DNA of 64,000 bases, taken from contig JAFDYI010000013.1 of the NCBI GenBank assembly GCA_018267475.1, forward strand, positions 32,631-96,630, in the 5' to 3' direction. This DNA comes from Bacteroidota bacterium (GTDB lineage Bacteria > Bacteroidota > Bacteroidia > B-17B0 > Aurantibacillaceae). Below, piece after piece: positions 9,176 through 17,904 of this stretch. Below the pieces are notes generated by a model. The model saw only the letters and a program-made list of their open reading frames with translations. It was not told the DNA's origin and did not search any database. Each line of letters begins with the position of its first letter. The first letter of the stretch is position 1. The position numbers and the translations under genes were made by a program.

Positions 9176-10311
9176 TTTAGTTGTTTGTAGTATTTGAGCG
9201 GATGATGGGGAGCTAGGCTTGGGTGAAAAATGGTAATTAAATCTTCCAGCAATTCATCGGGGCGGTTTAATCCCTGTTCCCAATAGGCGTTAGCTCCTGC
9301 TGTTGTTTGTAGTGCGTTGTTGTTGTATAGTTTTTTATTTTTAAAGGCCGAAAAAACAGCATATCGTGCATCTTGCTTTAGTACATCTGAAAGGGTTTCG
9401 GCTTCGTGCAGATGCAGCCAATACTGGGTTGCACGCGCTCTTGTTAGCACTTGTTCTATAGTATAAGAAAGGGCAGAAATTTGGTGGTTGTCGTCAAAAA
9501 CATAATGTGCTCCTGCATCACGCAGCATTTGCGCCATATTGCTTTCTGAGCCTGCCACATACCACACATCGCCTGTTTTTAGTTCGGTAAAAACAGTGGG
9601 TTTATTGAGGCAGGTATCGGTTATGTGTTTTAATGTTTGGTATCTGTTTTTTATAAAACGAAACAGGCTATCGGCTTTTTCTTCTTTATTAAAAAATAAA
9701 GCAAGGGCTTTTACCCACTCGGCACGTGCTAAAGGAGATGTTTCAAAATAATCGGCGCATACCACCGGAATAATATCTGCTTTGATAAGTCGTTCATCAA
9801 AATCTTTTTTTGTGTCCCCTCCTGGGTTGGTAAAAAGCACGGCGGGTTTGCAAACCAGCGTTTGTTCTATATTTAAAGAGCCCGTTTTGCTTACTTGTTT
9901 TATTTGATTGACAGCGCATTTTTTTAAGATGTCGGCGTTGTATATAAAATCAGCGTTATCTACTGCTGTTACACAATCAAGAACGTTAAGGTTGGCCAAC
10001 GAGCCAATAAAAACAGAAGCTAAGCAAGCTACAGAGCGTACCGGTGTTTTTATATAAAAAGCTTGAAAAGAAAAATCGGGTTTTTCGTTTGGATATAACA
10101 CATAAACAACCGAATCGGTTTTAGCGACATTAAGATACGTAACTAAAACGACCGCCTTTTTTTCTTTGTAAATTTTAAAGAAAGAAGCTTCTTCGTTTTT
10201 TATTTCTTGAAGAGAATAAGAATCTTTTTTTTGGGATTGCGGAGCTATTCGATCGCAGGCAATGCAAAAAATAAAAAAACATACATATAGAAAACACCTT
10301 GATGCTTGCAC
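9172..10311 (-). CDS. ABC transporter substrate-binding lipoprotein (iron/cobalamin type)
   Basis: About 379 residues; cluster 8/BtuF-FhuD-like binding protein feeding the permease it overlaps. The GTG at 10311 is chosen because it gives a compact signal peptide (MQASRCFLYVCFFIFCIAC) with the lipobox Cys directly before DRIAPQ. The frame could also open at a TTG at 10326, but that would add residues before the basic part of the signal. The mature protein has the two-lobe pattern (RSVACLASVFIGSLANLNVLD; later VFTELKTGDVWYVAGSES, AQMLRDAGAHYVF) and ends with a W-E-Q-G-L-x-R-P-D-E segment typical of these proteins. The ligand is not determined. Confidence 0.85.
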   Translation of the reverse strand: MQASRCFLYVCFFIFCIACDRIAPQSQKKDSYSLQEIKNEEASFFKIYKEKKAVVLVTYLNVAKTDSVVYVLYPNEKPDFSFQAFYIKTPVRSVACLASVFIGSLANLNVLDCVTAVDNADFIYNADILKKCAVNQIKQVSKTGSLNIEQTLVCKPAVLFTNPGGDTKKDFDERLIKADIIPVVCADYFETSPLARAEWVKALALFFNKEEKADSLFRFIKNRYQTLKHITDTCLNKPTVFTELKTGDVWYVAGSESNMAQMLRDAGAHYVFDDNHQISALSYTIEQVLTRARATQYWLHLHEAETLSDVLKQDARYAVFSAFKNKKLYNNNALQTTAGANAYWEQGLNRPDELLEDLITIFHPSLAPHHPLKYYKQLK

Positions 10312-10363
10312 GAGGCAAAGTAACAAAGAATACCGTCTTTTTTATCGTTTTTTTAAAAAATTT

Positions 10364-12256
10364 TTAATCGATTAAAGCTACTGAACGCTTGATAAATTGA
10401 GTAAGCTCTTCGCCTTTTAATAAACCTTGCGATAACAAGGCTAAATCGGCCGCTTGTTTGCTCATTGCTTTACGCTTTTCAGGGCTGTGCTCTTCTAATA
10501 TTTTACTAATAAGCGGGTGGTTGGTGTTTACCACCAAGTTATACATGTCGGGCATGTCGCCATAAAAACTCATGCCGCCGCCCAGTGCGCTCATATCTTT
10601 CATGCGGCGCATAAACTCGGGGCGCGTGATAAGCATGGGCGCCTCTTTTTCGCTTAGGCTTTCAAGCACTACGGTATATTTTTCTTTGCTTATGATATCT
10701 TCTATTATAGGTTGTAGTTCTTTTTTTTGTTCTTCGCTAAGTTTAGAAACGGGGGCATCCTCTTTTTTAATCAGCTTGTCAACCGTATCCGAATCTACAC
10801 GAACAAAGGCAACCTCTTTTAATGTACTTTCCAGCTTGCCTATAAAATGGGGGTCTAAGGGGGTGTCAAACAAAAGCACATCATAGCCTCTGTCTTGAGC
10901 GGCTTGTATATAACTGTGCTGCTCGCTTACATTGTTGCTATACAGGTATATTAGTTTTTTATCTTTATCGGTTTGAGTGGGTTTTATTTTGGCTTCGTAT
11001 TCTTCTAAGGTGAAGTGCGCTTTTTGCGTGTTGGTAAGGAGTACCAATTTTTGTGCTTTTTCATTAAATTTTTCATCGCTAAGAATACCGTATTCTACAA
11101 AAACTTTAATATCGTTCCACTTTTGTTCAAAATCGGCTCGGTCTTTTTTAAATAGTTCTTCTAATTTGTCAGCTACTTTTTTGGTGATGTGCGTTGATAT
11201 TTTTTTTACGTTCCCATCGGCTTGTAAATAGCTACGCGATACATTTAGAGGGATATCCGGGCTATCGATAACGCCGCGTAAGAGCATTAAAAAATCGGGC
11301 ACAACATGCTCTACATTATCGGTTACAAAAACCTGATTGCTATATAATTGTATTTTATCTTTAGGGGCTTCAAAGTTGTTTTTTAGCTTAGGAAAGTACA
11401 ATACGCCGGTAAGGTTAAAGGGGTAATCTACGTTAAGATGAATCCAGAAAAGGGGTTCTTCAAAATTCATGGGGTACAACTCTCGATAAAAATTTTTGTA
11501 ATCTTCATCGCTTAGTTCGGCCGGTTTTTTTGTCCACAAAGGTGTTGGGTTGCTGATGATGTTGTCCACCTCTATTTCTTTTTGTTCAGGATTTCCGTCT
11601 TTATCTTTTTTATCGCCATCGTTTACCCATTCTTTTTTAGTTCCAAATTTTATTTCTTCGGGTAAAAAGCGGCAATATTTTTTTAATAAGGTTTCTATGC
11701 GGGCATCTTCCAAAAATTCAGTACTATCATCGGCTATATGCAAAACAATGTCGGTACCCCTGCCTTCTTTTTTGGTCTCTTCTAATTTATATTCAGGGCT
11801 GCCATCGCAGGTCCACCGCGCGGCTTTGGCCCCTTCTTTAAAAGAAAGAGAAATAATTTCCACCTCTTTTGCTACCATAAAAGCCGAATAAAAACCCAAG
11901 CCAAAATGACCAATCATGGCGTTGGCATCTACTTTATCTTTATATTTTGTAATAAATTCTTCGGCTCCGCTAAAGGCGATTTGGGTAATGTATTTTACAA
12001 TCTCGTCGGCGGTCATTCCAATACCTTTATCGCTGATGGTAAGGGTTTTGGCTTTTTTATCTAAAACAACGTTTATGGTTGTTTTTCCTATTTCGCCTTT
12101 AAACTCGCCCATAGAGGAAAAGGCCTTTAGTTTTTTGGTGGCATCAACGGCGTTGCTTACCAGTTCGCGCAAAAATATCTCGTGGTCTGAATACAAGAAT
12201 TTTTTGATGATGGGGAAAATGTTTTCGGTTTGTACGTTTATTTTACCTGTTTGCAT
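10364..12256 (-). CDS. htpG: Hsp90-family chaperone HtpG
   Basis: 630 residues, full length for the Bacteroidota form. An ATP-driven dimeric cytosolic chaperone. Visible: the N-terminal GHKL ATPase motifs (ELVSNAVDATKK, SDKGIGMTADEI, GHFGLGFYSAFMVA), a charged linker around residues 215-230 rich in Asp and Lys, the middle domain (LFWIHLNVDYPFNLTGVLYFP; SRSYLQADGNVKK) and a C-terminal dimerisation domain. Transcribed as its own unit, with a distinctive inverted repeat about 50 bp upstream. Confidence 0.96.
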   Translation of the reverse strand: MQTGKINVQTENIFPIIKKFLYSDHEIFLRELVSNAVDATKKLKAFSSMGEFKGEIGKTTINVVLDKKAKTLTISDKGIGMTADEIVKYITQIAFSGAEEFITKYKDKVDANAMIGHFGLGFYSAFMVAKEVEIISLSFKEGAKAARWTCDGSPEYKLEETKKEGRGTDIVLHIADDSTEFLEDARIETLLKKYCRFLPEEIKFGTKKEWVNDGDKKDKDGNPEQKEIEVDNIISNPTPLWTKKPAELSDEDYKNFYRELYPMNFEEPLFWIHLNVDYPFNLTGVLYFPKLKNNFEAPKDKIQLYSNQVFVTDNVEHVVPDFLMLLRGVIDSPDIPLNVSRSYLQADGNVKKISTHITKKVADKLEELFKKDRADFEQKWNDIKVFVEYGILSDEKFNEKAQKLVLLTNTQKAHFTLEEYEAKIKPTQTDKDKKLIYLYSNNVSEQHSYIQAAQDRGYDVLLFDTPLDPHFIGKLESTLKEVAFVRVDSDTVDKLIKKEDAPVSKLSEEQKKELQPIIEDIISKEKYTVVLESLSEKEAPMLITRPEFMRRMKDMSALGGGMSFYGDMPDMYNLVVNTNHPLISKILEEHSPEKRKAMSKQAADLALLSQGLLKGEELTQFIKRSVALID

Positions 12257-12305
12257 GGTGTATTATTTTTTTAGGAGCTAATCAATTTTGTTGCCAAAGC
12301 AATGC

Positions 12306-12326
12306 TTTCTGACAAAGAGGCAGAAA
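12306..12326. promoter_or_regulatory. Inverted repeat upstream of htpG
   Basis: Arms TTTCTG and CAGAAA lie 9 bp apart; extending inward, 7 of 8 bases per arm match. The site is centred about 60 bp before the htpG ATG, in a 150 bp spacer that otherwise has no gene. A heat-shock operator or activator site is a reasonable guess from position only. Confidence 0.35.
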
Positions 12327-12408
12327 CCGTTTTATTATGTATTAAAAATAGCAAAAGAAACACAACGCTAAATATGCACATGGTTCGCCGTGTCTATTTA
12401 AATAACGT

Positions 12409-14031
12409 TTATTTGCCTACGCTTTTAAAGAAAGCTTTTGCTTTGTCGTTGGTGGGTTCTAGTTGTTGCACTATTTCCCAGTATTCTTTTGCTTTGGTGT
12501 TGTCTTTATTTTTTACATAATAAAAACCCAAGTAGCTGCAAGCCTCAATAATGTTGGCTTTATACGACCCTCCTCGTTCTTCGGGTTTTACCAGCTCCAA
12601 CCCTTTTTCATAGTCGGGTTTTGCTAACCAGGTTTCGTTTTTAGGGTCTAGTTGTGTTTTTACCCGGGCACGCCAAAAATAACCTAAGGGGTAGCTGGGC
12701 GGACTAGCCAAAATAAGATGCGAAAAGGCCGTATCGGCTTTTACAAAATCTTTTGGACCGTAGTAATAAGCTCTTCCTAGTTCGTATAAATCTTGTGCGC
12801 TTTGTTTGGCACAGGCTCCTTTTTTTTCGTAGGCGCTAATAGCGTTGGTGTAGCGTTTTGCTTTCATCCAAACTTTACCCATATCGCTGTATAGGTCGCA
12901 ATGTTTGCTGGGCTCCATATCAATAGCTTTTTGTAATTCTAAAGCGGCTAAAGAATCTTTTCCGGTTTTGGCAAGCAAAGAGGCTTTGTGTTTAAAATCT
13001 TCAGGCACATATTCAAATTTTTGGTTGGCTGTTTTGGTAAAAAAGGTATTGATGGCGCTTAATCCTTTTGTAAAAGCGGCGGTATCTGTTTTGTTCCCTA
13101 ATTCATCATAGCTGTAGCCGGCATAGCGATACAGATATACATTACTAGCGTCTTGTTTTTGTATTTCGTTTATTTGTTGAATAACTTCGGCATATTGTTT
13201 GTTTTCAAGTAAAAAACCGGCGTATCGTTCTTTTGCGTGTAGGTTGTTTCCGTTAAGCTCTAAGTATTTTTTTGCAGATTCTACCGCGTTGTTATCTTGG
13301 TTTGCCATGTGGTACAATTCGGCCATTTCAATATAAGTGGGGGCAAAGTTGGGCTCTATTTTTACAGCCTCTTTGTACTTATCTAAGGCTAATTGGTAGT
13401 TGCGCGATCGTTTCCATAGTTTACCTTGGCGCAGTACTGCTTTTGCCGATTTTGGGTTTAGCTTTTGTGCTTCTTCGTACTCTTTTATGGCGGGAGCTCC
13501 TTCTGTAGGGTGCAACGCTAGTAAAGCATCGCCTTTAAAAATATGAGCATCGGCGTTTTTAGCGTCTATTTTTAGAGCGTTGTCTAGTAAGGCAACGGCT
13601 TCATTAAGGTTTTGTGTGCCTTGTGGAGCGTTGATGTAGGCATTGGCTAAAGCTACCAACACGCTTGCATTTTTCGCACCCAGTGTTTTGGCTTTAAAAA
13701 GGTTGGCGTTGCCATCGGTAACATTGCCTTGTTGCAACTGTATCTTCCCTAAGCCTACGTAGTTTAACCCGTTGGTGGCTTGTAGGTCGGCTCCTTTTTT
13801 ATACATCATCTGCGCCGAATCTAATTTATTACTGTAGTAAAAATTTTCTCCGTAATAAAAATAGGTTTCTGCTTTGGTAGCATCTTTTGCTAGCAATTTT
13901 CTAAAGCTAGCGCCGGCTAAATCAAAGCGTTCGTTTTCGGTTTGTGTAATAGCTTCCTGCAAACTTTGGCTCGTGGCGGGCAGTGCAATAGCCGAACCTA
14001 CCAGTGTGTAAAAAAAGTGTTTTATCTTCAT
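12409..14031 (-). CDS. Secreted tetratricopeptide-repeat protein
   Basis: 540 residues. A signal peptide (ending LPATSQS, about residue 22) is followed by a run of TPR-type helical repeats: for example AETYFYYGENFYYSNKLDSA, YVGLGKIQLQQGNVTDG, ADAHIFKGDALLALHP, AKAVLRQGKLWKRSRNYQLA and PTYIEMAELYHMANQD. TPR arrays are protein-protein scaffolds. Placed in the periplasm by the signal peptide, this one could organise envelope complexes, but no partner is indicated. It is the type of long TPR protein common in Bacteroidota. It stands alone between htpG and the DinB-fold gene, with its own -7 box. Confidence 0.75.
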   Translation of the reverse strand: MKIKHFFYTLVGSAIALPATSQSLQEAITQTENERFDLAGASFRKLLAKDATKAETYFYYGENFYYSNKLDSAQMMYKKGADLQATNGLNYVGLGKIQLQQGNVTDGNANLFKAKTLGAKNASVLVALANAYINAPQGTQNLNEAVALLDNALKIDAKNADAHIFKGDALLALHPTEGAPAIKEYEEAQKLNPKSAKAVLRQGKLWKRSRNYQLALDKYKEAVKIEPNFAPTYIEMAELYHMANQDNNAVESAKKYLELNGNNLHAKERYAGFLLENKQYAEVIQQINEIQKQDASNVYLYRYAGYSYDELGNKTDTAAFTKGLSAINTFFTKTANQKFEYVPEDFKHKASLLAKTGKDSLAALELQKAIDMEPSKHCDLYSDMGKVWMKAKRYTNAISAYEKKGACAKQSAQDLYELGRAYYYGPKDFVKADTAFSHLILASPPSYPLGYFWRARVKTQLDPKNETWLAKPDYEKGLELVKPEERGGSYKANIIEACSYLGFYYVKNKDNTKAKEYWEIVQQLEPTNDKAKAFFKSVGK

Positions 14032-14054
14032 AAATCTTGGTTTTTTAAGCGCAA

Positions 14055-14062
14055 CAAAAGTA
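14055..14062 (-). promoter_or_regulatory. Probable -7 element of the TPR gene
   Basis: TACTTTTG on the minus strand matches TAnnTTTG and ends 24 bp before the ATG at 14031. No -33 box found. Confidence 0.4.
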
Positions 14063-14079
14063 AAAAAATTAATTAAAGT

Positions 14080-14574
14080 TTATTTTTCATCGGCAGAAGG
14101 GCCGTAAATGCCGGGTAGGGGTATGTTTAGCATACGCAAATACACCGATAATTGTCCGCGGTGGTGTATAAGGTGGCTAATTCCTATGCGGCGTATGGCT
14201 GCCTGCTTGGACATAGTAGCTACAATATGTGTGCCGTGTTTCATGGTCCACGTTTGGCTTAGGTCTGCCTCATGGGCGGCTTCAAGCGCAGCCAATGCTT
14301 TGTTTAGTTGAGTGTGAAAGATATCCAGCAATTCGGCAGTAGATGAGGCTGTTTTTGGGGTAAATGCAGAGGCTGAAAAATCAAATTCGTTGGCCTCTAA
14401 TATGCGGTACACCCAGCAGGTTGTTTCGGTTATATGAGTAGCCAGGCGTGCCAGTGTGCTCGACTTTTCATGCGGCGTGTAATCGGCTTTTTCAAAAGGA
14501 ACGCGCTCCAACACTTTGAGTGTGGTAGCCGATTCTGCTTTTAATTCGTTAAGTAAAGAGATTTTGACAGACAT
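14080..14574 (-). CDS. DinB-family metal-binding protein
   Basis: About 164 residues, a four-helix DinB/YfiT-type fold. The histidines expected to bind a metal ion are visible: one in LATHITETTCW near residue 50, and a pair in the GISHLIHHRGQLSVYL helix near residue 133. The C-terminal IPLPGIYGPSADE is typical of the subfamily. Members act as thiol-dependent transferases or hydrolases or remain uncharacterised; no substrate can be given. The ATG at 14574 is chosen over an upstream GTG at 14607 because a -7 promoter box (TATTTTTG, 14596-14603) lies between them. Confidence 0.8.
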   Translation of the reverse strand: MSVKISLLNELKAESATTLKVLERVPFEKADYTPHEKSSTLARLATHITETTCWVYRILEANEFDFSASAFTPKTASSTAELLDIFHTQLNKALAALEAAHEADLSQTWTMKHGTHIVATMSKQAAIRRIGISHLIHHRGQLSVYLRMLNIPLPGIYGPSADEK

Positions 14575-14595
14575 GCTGGTGTGTTTTTTTGTGGG

Positions 14596-14603
14596 CAAAA
14601 ATA
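14596..14603 (-). promoter_or_regulatory. Probable -7 element of the DinB-fold gene
   Basis: TATTTTTG on the minus strand, 21 bp before the ATG at 14574. It decides the start: the upstream in-frame GTG at 14607 would lie ahead of the promoter. Confidence 0.45.
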
Positions 14604-14696
14604 ACACTTAGCAAACTTGCAGCAAATTTTGTTTGCTTCTTTTGGCGTTTAATAACGATTTTTAACTACTGCTTCGTTTTGTTGCCGATGCACATT

Positions 14697-16034
14697 TTAC
14701 AAAATATCTTTTACTAAAATGTTCTGCTTGTTTTCTGCCAACACCTGGTCAAACTCTTGCATTATTTTATGCACGTTTTCTACTTCTATATTAGAGTGTA
14801 TAGGCATAATATTTACCCCTTTGTTATCTAAGGTATCTAAAATAAATTTTACAGTAAGTTTACTGTCTGAAATAGCCGGTTGATAAGCCACCTCTTTATC
14901 CTTTTCGGTTTTTATTTCACTAAAAATATGGGTTTCTATAAAATCAAAAAGAATCATACGCGCAAGGCGTATAGGCATATCTAAATGCTCGGCAATTTGC
15001 ACCGCCGTGAGGGCGGGCTTTCCTTCAGCAAAATTTTTAGTTACCAAATTGGCCACCAACAGCGATACTACACGTTTGTAGCGGGTGCTTATGTTTTCTA
15101 TTTCGGTTTCTAATTCGTATTGATCTACATTTTGATTGGCAAACGAAAGTTCGGCGCCAAACAGAATGATATACCAACTGTATTGTACCCATATTAAAAA
15201 AAGGGGCAAGGCGGCAAAACTCCCGTATATAGCATTGTATTTTACCGCGCCAATTTGAAAGGCTACATAGGCCCATTGCAACAAGTCAAAAGCCACCGCG
15301 GCTACGATGCCGGCAGAAAAGGCCGATTTGAATTTTACCCGGGTATTAGGCAGCGTTACATACATAAAAGTAAACATGCCGGAAAGCAGCAGCAAGGATA
15401 TCATTTTTAGCGCCACTTTAAAAAAAACACCAAAATGTGCCAACCACGACAGGCTTTCTACCGAAGTTATTTCTGTATTTAAAAAAAGAGTAACGCTACT
15501 GGATAAAAATAAAAGTATGGGCGAGAAGAAGCCAATAGCTAAATAATCGGTGATACGCCTAATGAGGGTGCGCCCCTTTTTTATTTCCCATATTTCATTA
15601 AAAAAGTTTTCGATGCTGCTCAATAAATTCAGCAAAGTATAAAATAGCAGTAAAATACCGATACCGGCAATAAGCCCACCCTGTGTGGTTTTCAGCATCT
15701 TGTCGGCGTATTCAAAAGCCGGACTTAAAATGGATTGGTACTGGGCAAAATGCTCCAGCAAATAATGCTCTACATTTTGCTGCAAACCAAAACCTTGGGC
15801 TATAGCAAAGAGTAGGGCCAATAAAGGTACAATAGCAAACAGTAAATAAAAAGTGAGGGCAGAGGCCTTTACTAAGCATTTCTTTTCGTTAAATCCCTTT
15901 ACGGCTAAAGTAGTAATACGAAGTTGTTTTAAGAAAAAACCTTTGCTGCCGCTTAAATGGCTAAGGCGCAGCTGCCACATGGTTTGTGTAAAAAACACCC
16001 ATATTTTTTTTATTACAAAGAATATCTGACGCAT
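14697..16034 (-). CDS. YihY/BrkB-family inner-membrane protein
   Basis: 445 residues. The first about 300 residues hold six predicted membrane helices with the family pattern: ALTFYLLFAIVPLLALLFAI near residue 62, GILLLFYTLLNLLSSIENFFNEIW, and YGSFAALPLFLIWVQYSWYIILFGAELSFA near residue 270. The remaining about 140 residues are soluble and include a predicted winged-helix-like segment (ALTAVQIAEHLDMPIRLAR). Once thought to be RNase BN, this family is now regarded as membrane proteins of unsettled function. It is transcribed divergently from the GT-C gene across a 40 bp gap. Confidence 0.88.
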   Translation of the reverse strand: MRQIFFVIKKIWVFFTQTMWQLRLSHLSGSKGFFLKQLRITTLAVKGFNEKKCLVKASALTFYLLFAIVPLLALLFAIAQGFGLQQNVEHYLLEHFAQYQSILSPAFEYADKMLKTTQGGLIAGIGILLLFYTLLNLLSSIENFFNEIWEIKKGRTLIRRITDYLAIGFFSPILLFLSSSVTLFLNTEITSVESLSWLAHFGVFFKVALKMISLLLLSGMFTFMYVTLPNTRVKFKSAFSAGIVAAVAFDLLQWAYVAFQIGAVKYNAIYGSFAALPLFLIWVQYSWYIILFGAELSFANQNVDQYELETEIENISTRYKRVVSLLVANLVTKNFAEGKPALTAVQIAEHLDMPIRLARMILFDFIETHIFSEIKTEKDKEVAYQPAISDSKLTVKFILDTLDNKGVNIMPIHSNIEVENVHKIMQEFDQVLAENKQNILVKDIL

Positions 16035-16059
16035 AAATCAGCCCAAAAATAATTAATTC

Positions 16060-16067
16060 TACTTTTG
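16060..16067 (+). promoter_or_regulatory. Probable -7 element of the GT-C gene
   Basis: TACTTTTG (TAnnTTTG) lies directly before the start region and contains the TTG that could otherwise be taken as an initiation codon at 16065. This favours the ATG at 16074 or 16080 and a very short leader. Confidence 0.4.
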
Positions 16068-16073
16068 TACCAA

Positions 16074-17447
16074 ATGCTTATGAGTAGTTTTATACAAAAA
16101 AATACGTGGCTGGTAGCTGGTTTTTTGTATTTATTACTTATTATTTATTTTGCAAACATTCCTGTTTTTTGGGATATGTACGCGCAAGTACATACAGCGC
16201 ATTATTTTTTGCAAACCCATTTTTCTGATTTGTTTCCTAACGGTGGCTTCTATACAGACAATGGATATTTTCCTCTTTATGCCGTATATTTAGCGGTTTG
16301 TTTTAAGTATTTAGGCTTTCAGTTGTGGGTGGCTCATCTCTCGGTTTTTCCTTTTGTGTTGGCTTTGTTTTTTCAGATACAGCGTTTTTGCGCTTCTTTT
16401 TTTTCTTTTAAAAAAACAGCGGCGGTACTGGGGTTGATGCTGATACACCCCATATTGCTTATGCAAAGTGTTTATTTTAGTAGCGAGATAGCGCTGGCTT
16501 TCGCTTGTTTTTGGTTGTTGAATTCTTTAATAAACAATAGAGCTTCACACATTGTATTGGCTTCGGTTTTTTTGTGCGCTCTTAATCTTCGCTCGCTTCC
16601 TTTTATTTTTTTATTAGGAGTTTATTTTTTATTTTTTAAAAAAAAGAAAGAGGCTTGGTATTTGGTTTTTTCTTTTTTATTAGCGGCTATTTGGCTGTTT
16701 TACCATTATTTACACACGGGTTGGCTTATTCAAAATCCAGAAAGCGTAGAGTACCGCAGGCTGATAGGCGTGCCTAAAATGCTACAAAATGTTTTTTGTT
16801 TTTTTATTCATTTTTTTAATTACGGAAATGGGGTGATTGTAGCGCTGCTTATGTTGTTTTTATTTTTTAAAAAACGCGGGCACGAGCTGGGTTTATTTGC
16901 AGCTTTGTTTGCTGTTTCGGTGCTTTTGTGTTGCATTCCTTTATCAAACCCCATTAACGCGCGCTATTTTCTACCTGTTTATCTTTTCTTTATTCCTTGT
17001 TTGGTATGGGCGATCGGTTTTTTATCGTTAAAAAAAAACAGTTTATTTCTTTTTGTATATCTGTTGGCGTTATGGCAAACGCAGTTTGTAACCCCTCCCG
17101 AAAAATACGGTTATTCGTGGGATTGTTCTTTTCAAAGTTTAGCATACTTTGAGGTGCAAAAACAGGTTGATGCATATCTAACGGAACGGGATATAAAACC
17201 GAAAGAAGTAGATGCCGGATACCAGTTAAACTTTGACGACGCTTTTTATTTAATGAACAACAAGCCCAAACAATATGCCTGGCTTAGCGATACGGATATG
17301 CCCACAAATAAATATGTGCTGCAAAGTAATATATGCAATAATTACAGCGCTGAGCGCAACGGGTACATACAACAACAATACGTCATCCTCCAGTCCTTTA
17401 AGAAAGGATGGGTGTGCATTGATGTGTATAAAAAAAAGAGTTTTTAG
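16074..17447 (+). CDS. Multi-spanning GT-C-type glycosyltransferase-like protein
   Basis: About 457 residues with roughly ten membrane helices. The first periplasmic loop carries acidic residues in the style of GT-C enzymes ([32 protein letters not shown]), which transfer sugars from polyprenyl-phosphate donors outside the inner membrane. The C-terminal about 110 residues form a soluble domain after the last helix. I recognise the ArnT/PMT-like layout but not a named family, so acceptor and donor are unknown. An ATG at 16074 or 16080 is more likely than a TTG at 16065. The stop overlaps that of ndk by 4 bp (TTAG shared on opposite strands). Confidence 0.6.
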   Translation: MLMSSFIQKNTWLVAGFLYLLLIIYFANIPVFWDMYAQVHTAHYFLQTHFSDLFPNGGFYTDNGYFPLYAVYLAVCFKYLGFQLWVAHLSVFPFVLALFFQIQRFCASFFSFKKTAAVLGLMLIHPILLMQSVYFSSEIALAFACFWLLNSLINNRASHIVLASVFLCALNLRSLPFIFLLGVYFLFFKKKKEAWYLVFSFLLAAIWLFYHYLHTGWLIQNPESVEYRRLIGVPKMLQNVFCFFIHFFNYGNGVIVALLMLFLFFKKRGHELGLFAALFAVSVLLCCIPLSNPINARYFLPVYLFFIPCLVWAIGFLSLKKNSLFLFVYLLALWQTQFVTPPEKYGYSWDCSFQSLAYFEVQKQVDAYLTERDIKPKEVDAGYQLNFDDAFYLMNNKPKQYAWLSDTDMPTNKYVLQSNICNNYSAERNGYIQQQYVILQSFKKGWVCIDVYKKKSF

Positions 17448-17863
17448 CGCTCTAATCCCGAAAAGAAGAAGGCGGCTTCTATAGCGGCGTTTTCATCGCT
17501 ATCGCTTCCATGTACTGCGTTGGCGGCTATGCTTTTAGCAAACAGTTTGCGTATGGTTCCCTCGTTGGCCTTTGTTGGATCGGTAGCTCCTATAAGGGTT
17601 CTAAAATCGGCCACGGCATTGTTTTTTTCTAATACAGCCGCCACAATAGGGCCGCTGCTCATATAATTTACCAACTCTCCATAAAAAGGCCTTTCTTTAT
17701 GTACGGCATAAAAATTACCGGCTTGCTCTTTGCTAAGGCGCAAATATCTCATGGCCTTAATAGTAAAGCCGGCTTTGTTTATCATAGCTAAAATAGGACC
17801 GATGTTATTGGCTTCTACCGCATCGGGTTTTATCATAGTAAAAGTGCTGTTTCCTGCTGACAT
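17444..17863 (-). CDS. ndk: Nucleoside diphosphate kinase
   Basis: 139 residues, full length. Transfers the gamma phosphate from NTPs to NDPs through a phosphohistidine and keeps nucleotide pools balanced. Visible: the N-terminal FTMIKPDAV, the [22 protein letters not shown] core, and the active-site [12 protein letters not shown] with catalytic His118. Convergent with the GT-C gene, sharing the stop-codon bases. A -7 promoter box lies 19 bp upstream of the ATG. Confidence 0.97.
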   Translation of the reverse strand: MSAGNSTFTMIKPDAVEANNIGPILAMINKAGFTIKAMRYLRLSKEQAGNFYAVHKERPFYGELVNYMSSGPIVAAVLEKNNAVADFRTLIGATDPTKANEGTIRKLFAKSIAANAVHGSDSDENAAIEAAFFFSGLER

Positions 17864-17882
17864 AATTTATTTTTTTGGAGTG

Positions 17883-17890
17883 CAAATATA
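17883..17890 (-). promoter_or_regulatory. Probable -7 element of ndk
   Basis: TATATTTG on the minus strand (perfect TAnnTTTG), 19 bp before the ndk ATG and in the 41 bp gap after the aminopeptidase gene. No -33 match seen. Confidence 0.45.
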
Positions 17891-17904
17891 CAATTAAAAT
17901 TTTT

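Noticed and set aside
6233..10311. ABC-F gene as the ATPase of the neighbouring importer.
   Set aside because: Two fused ATPase domains with the ABC-F linker and a promoter of its own; importers of this class use a single-domain ATPase.
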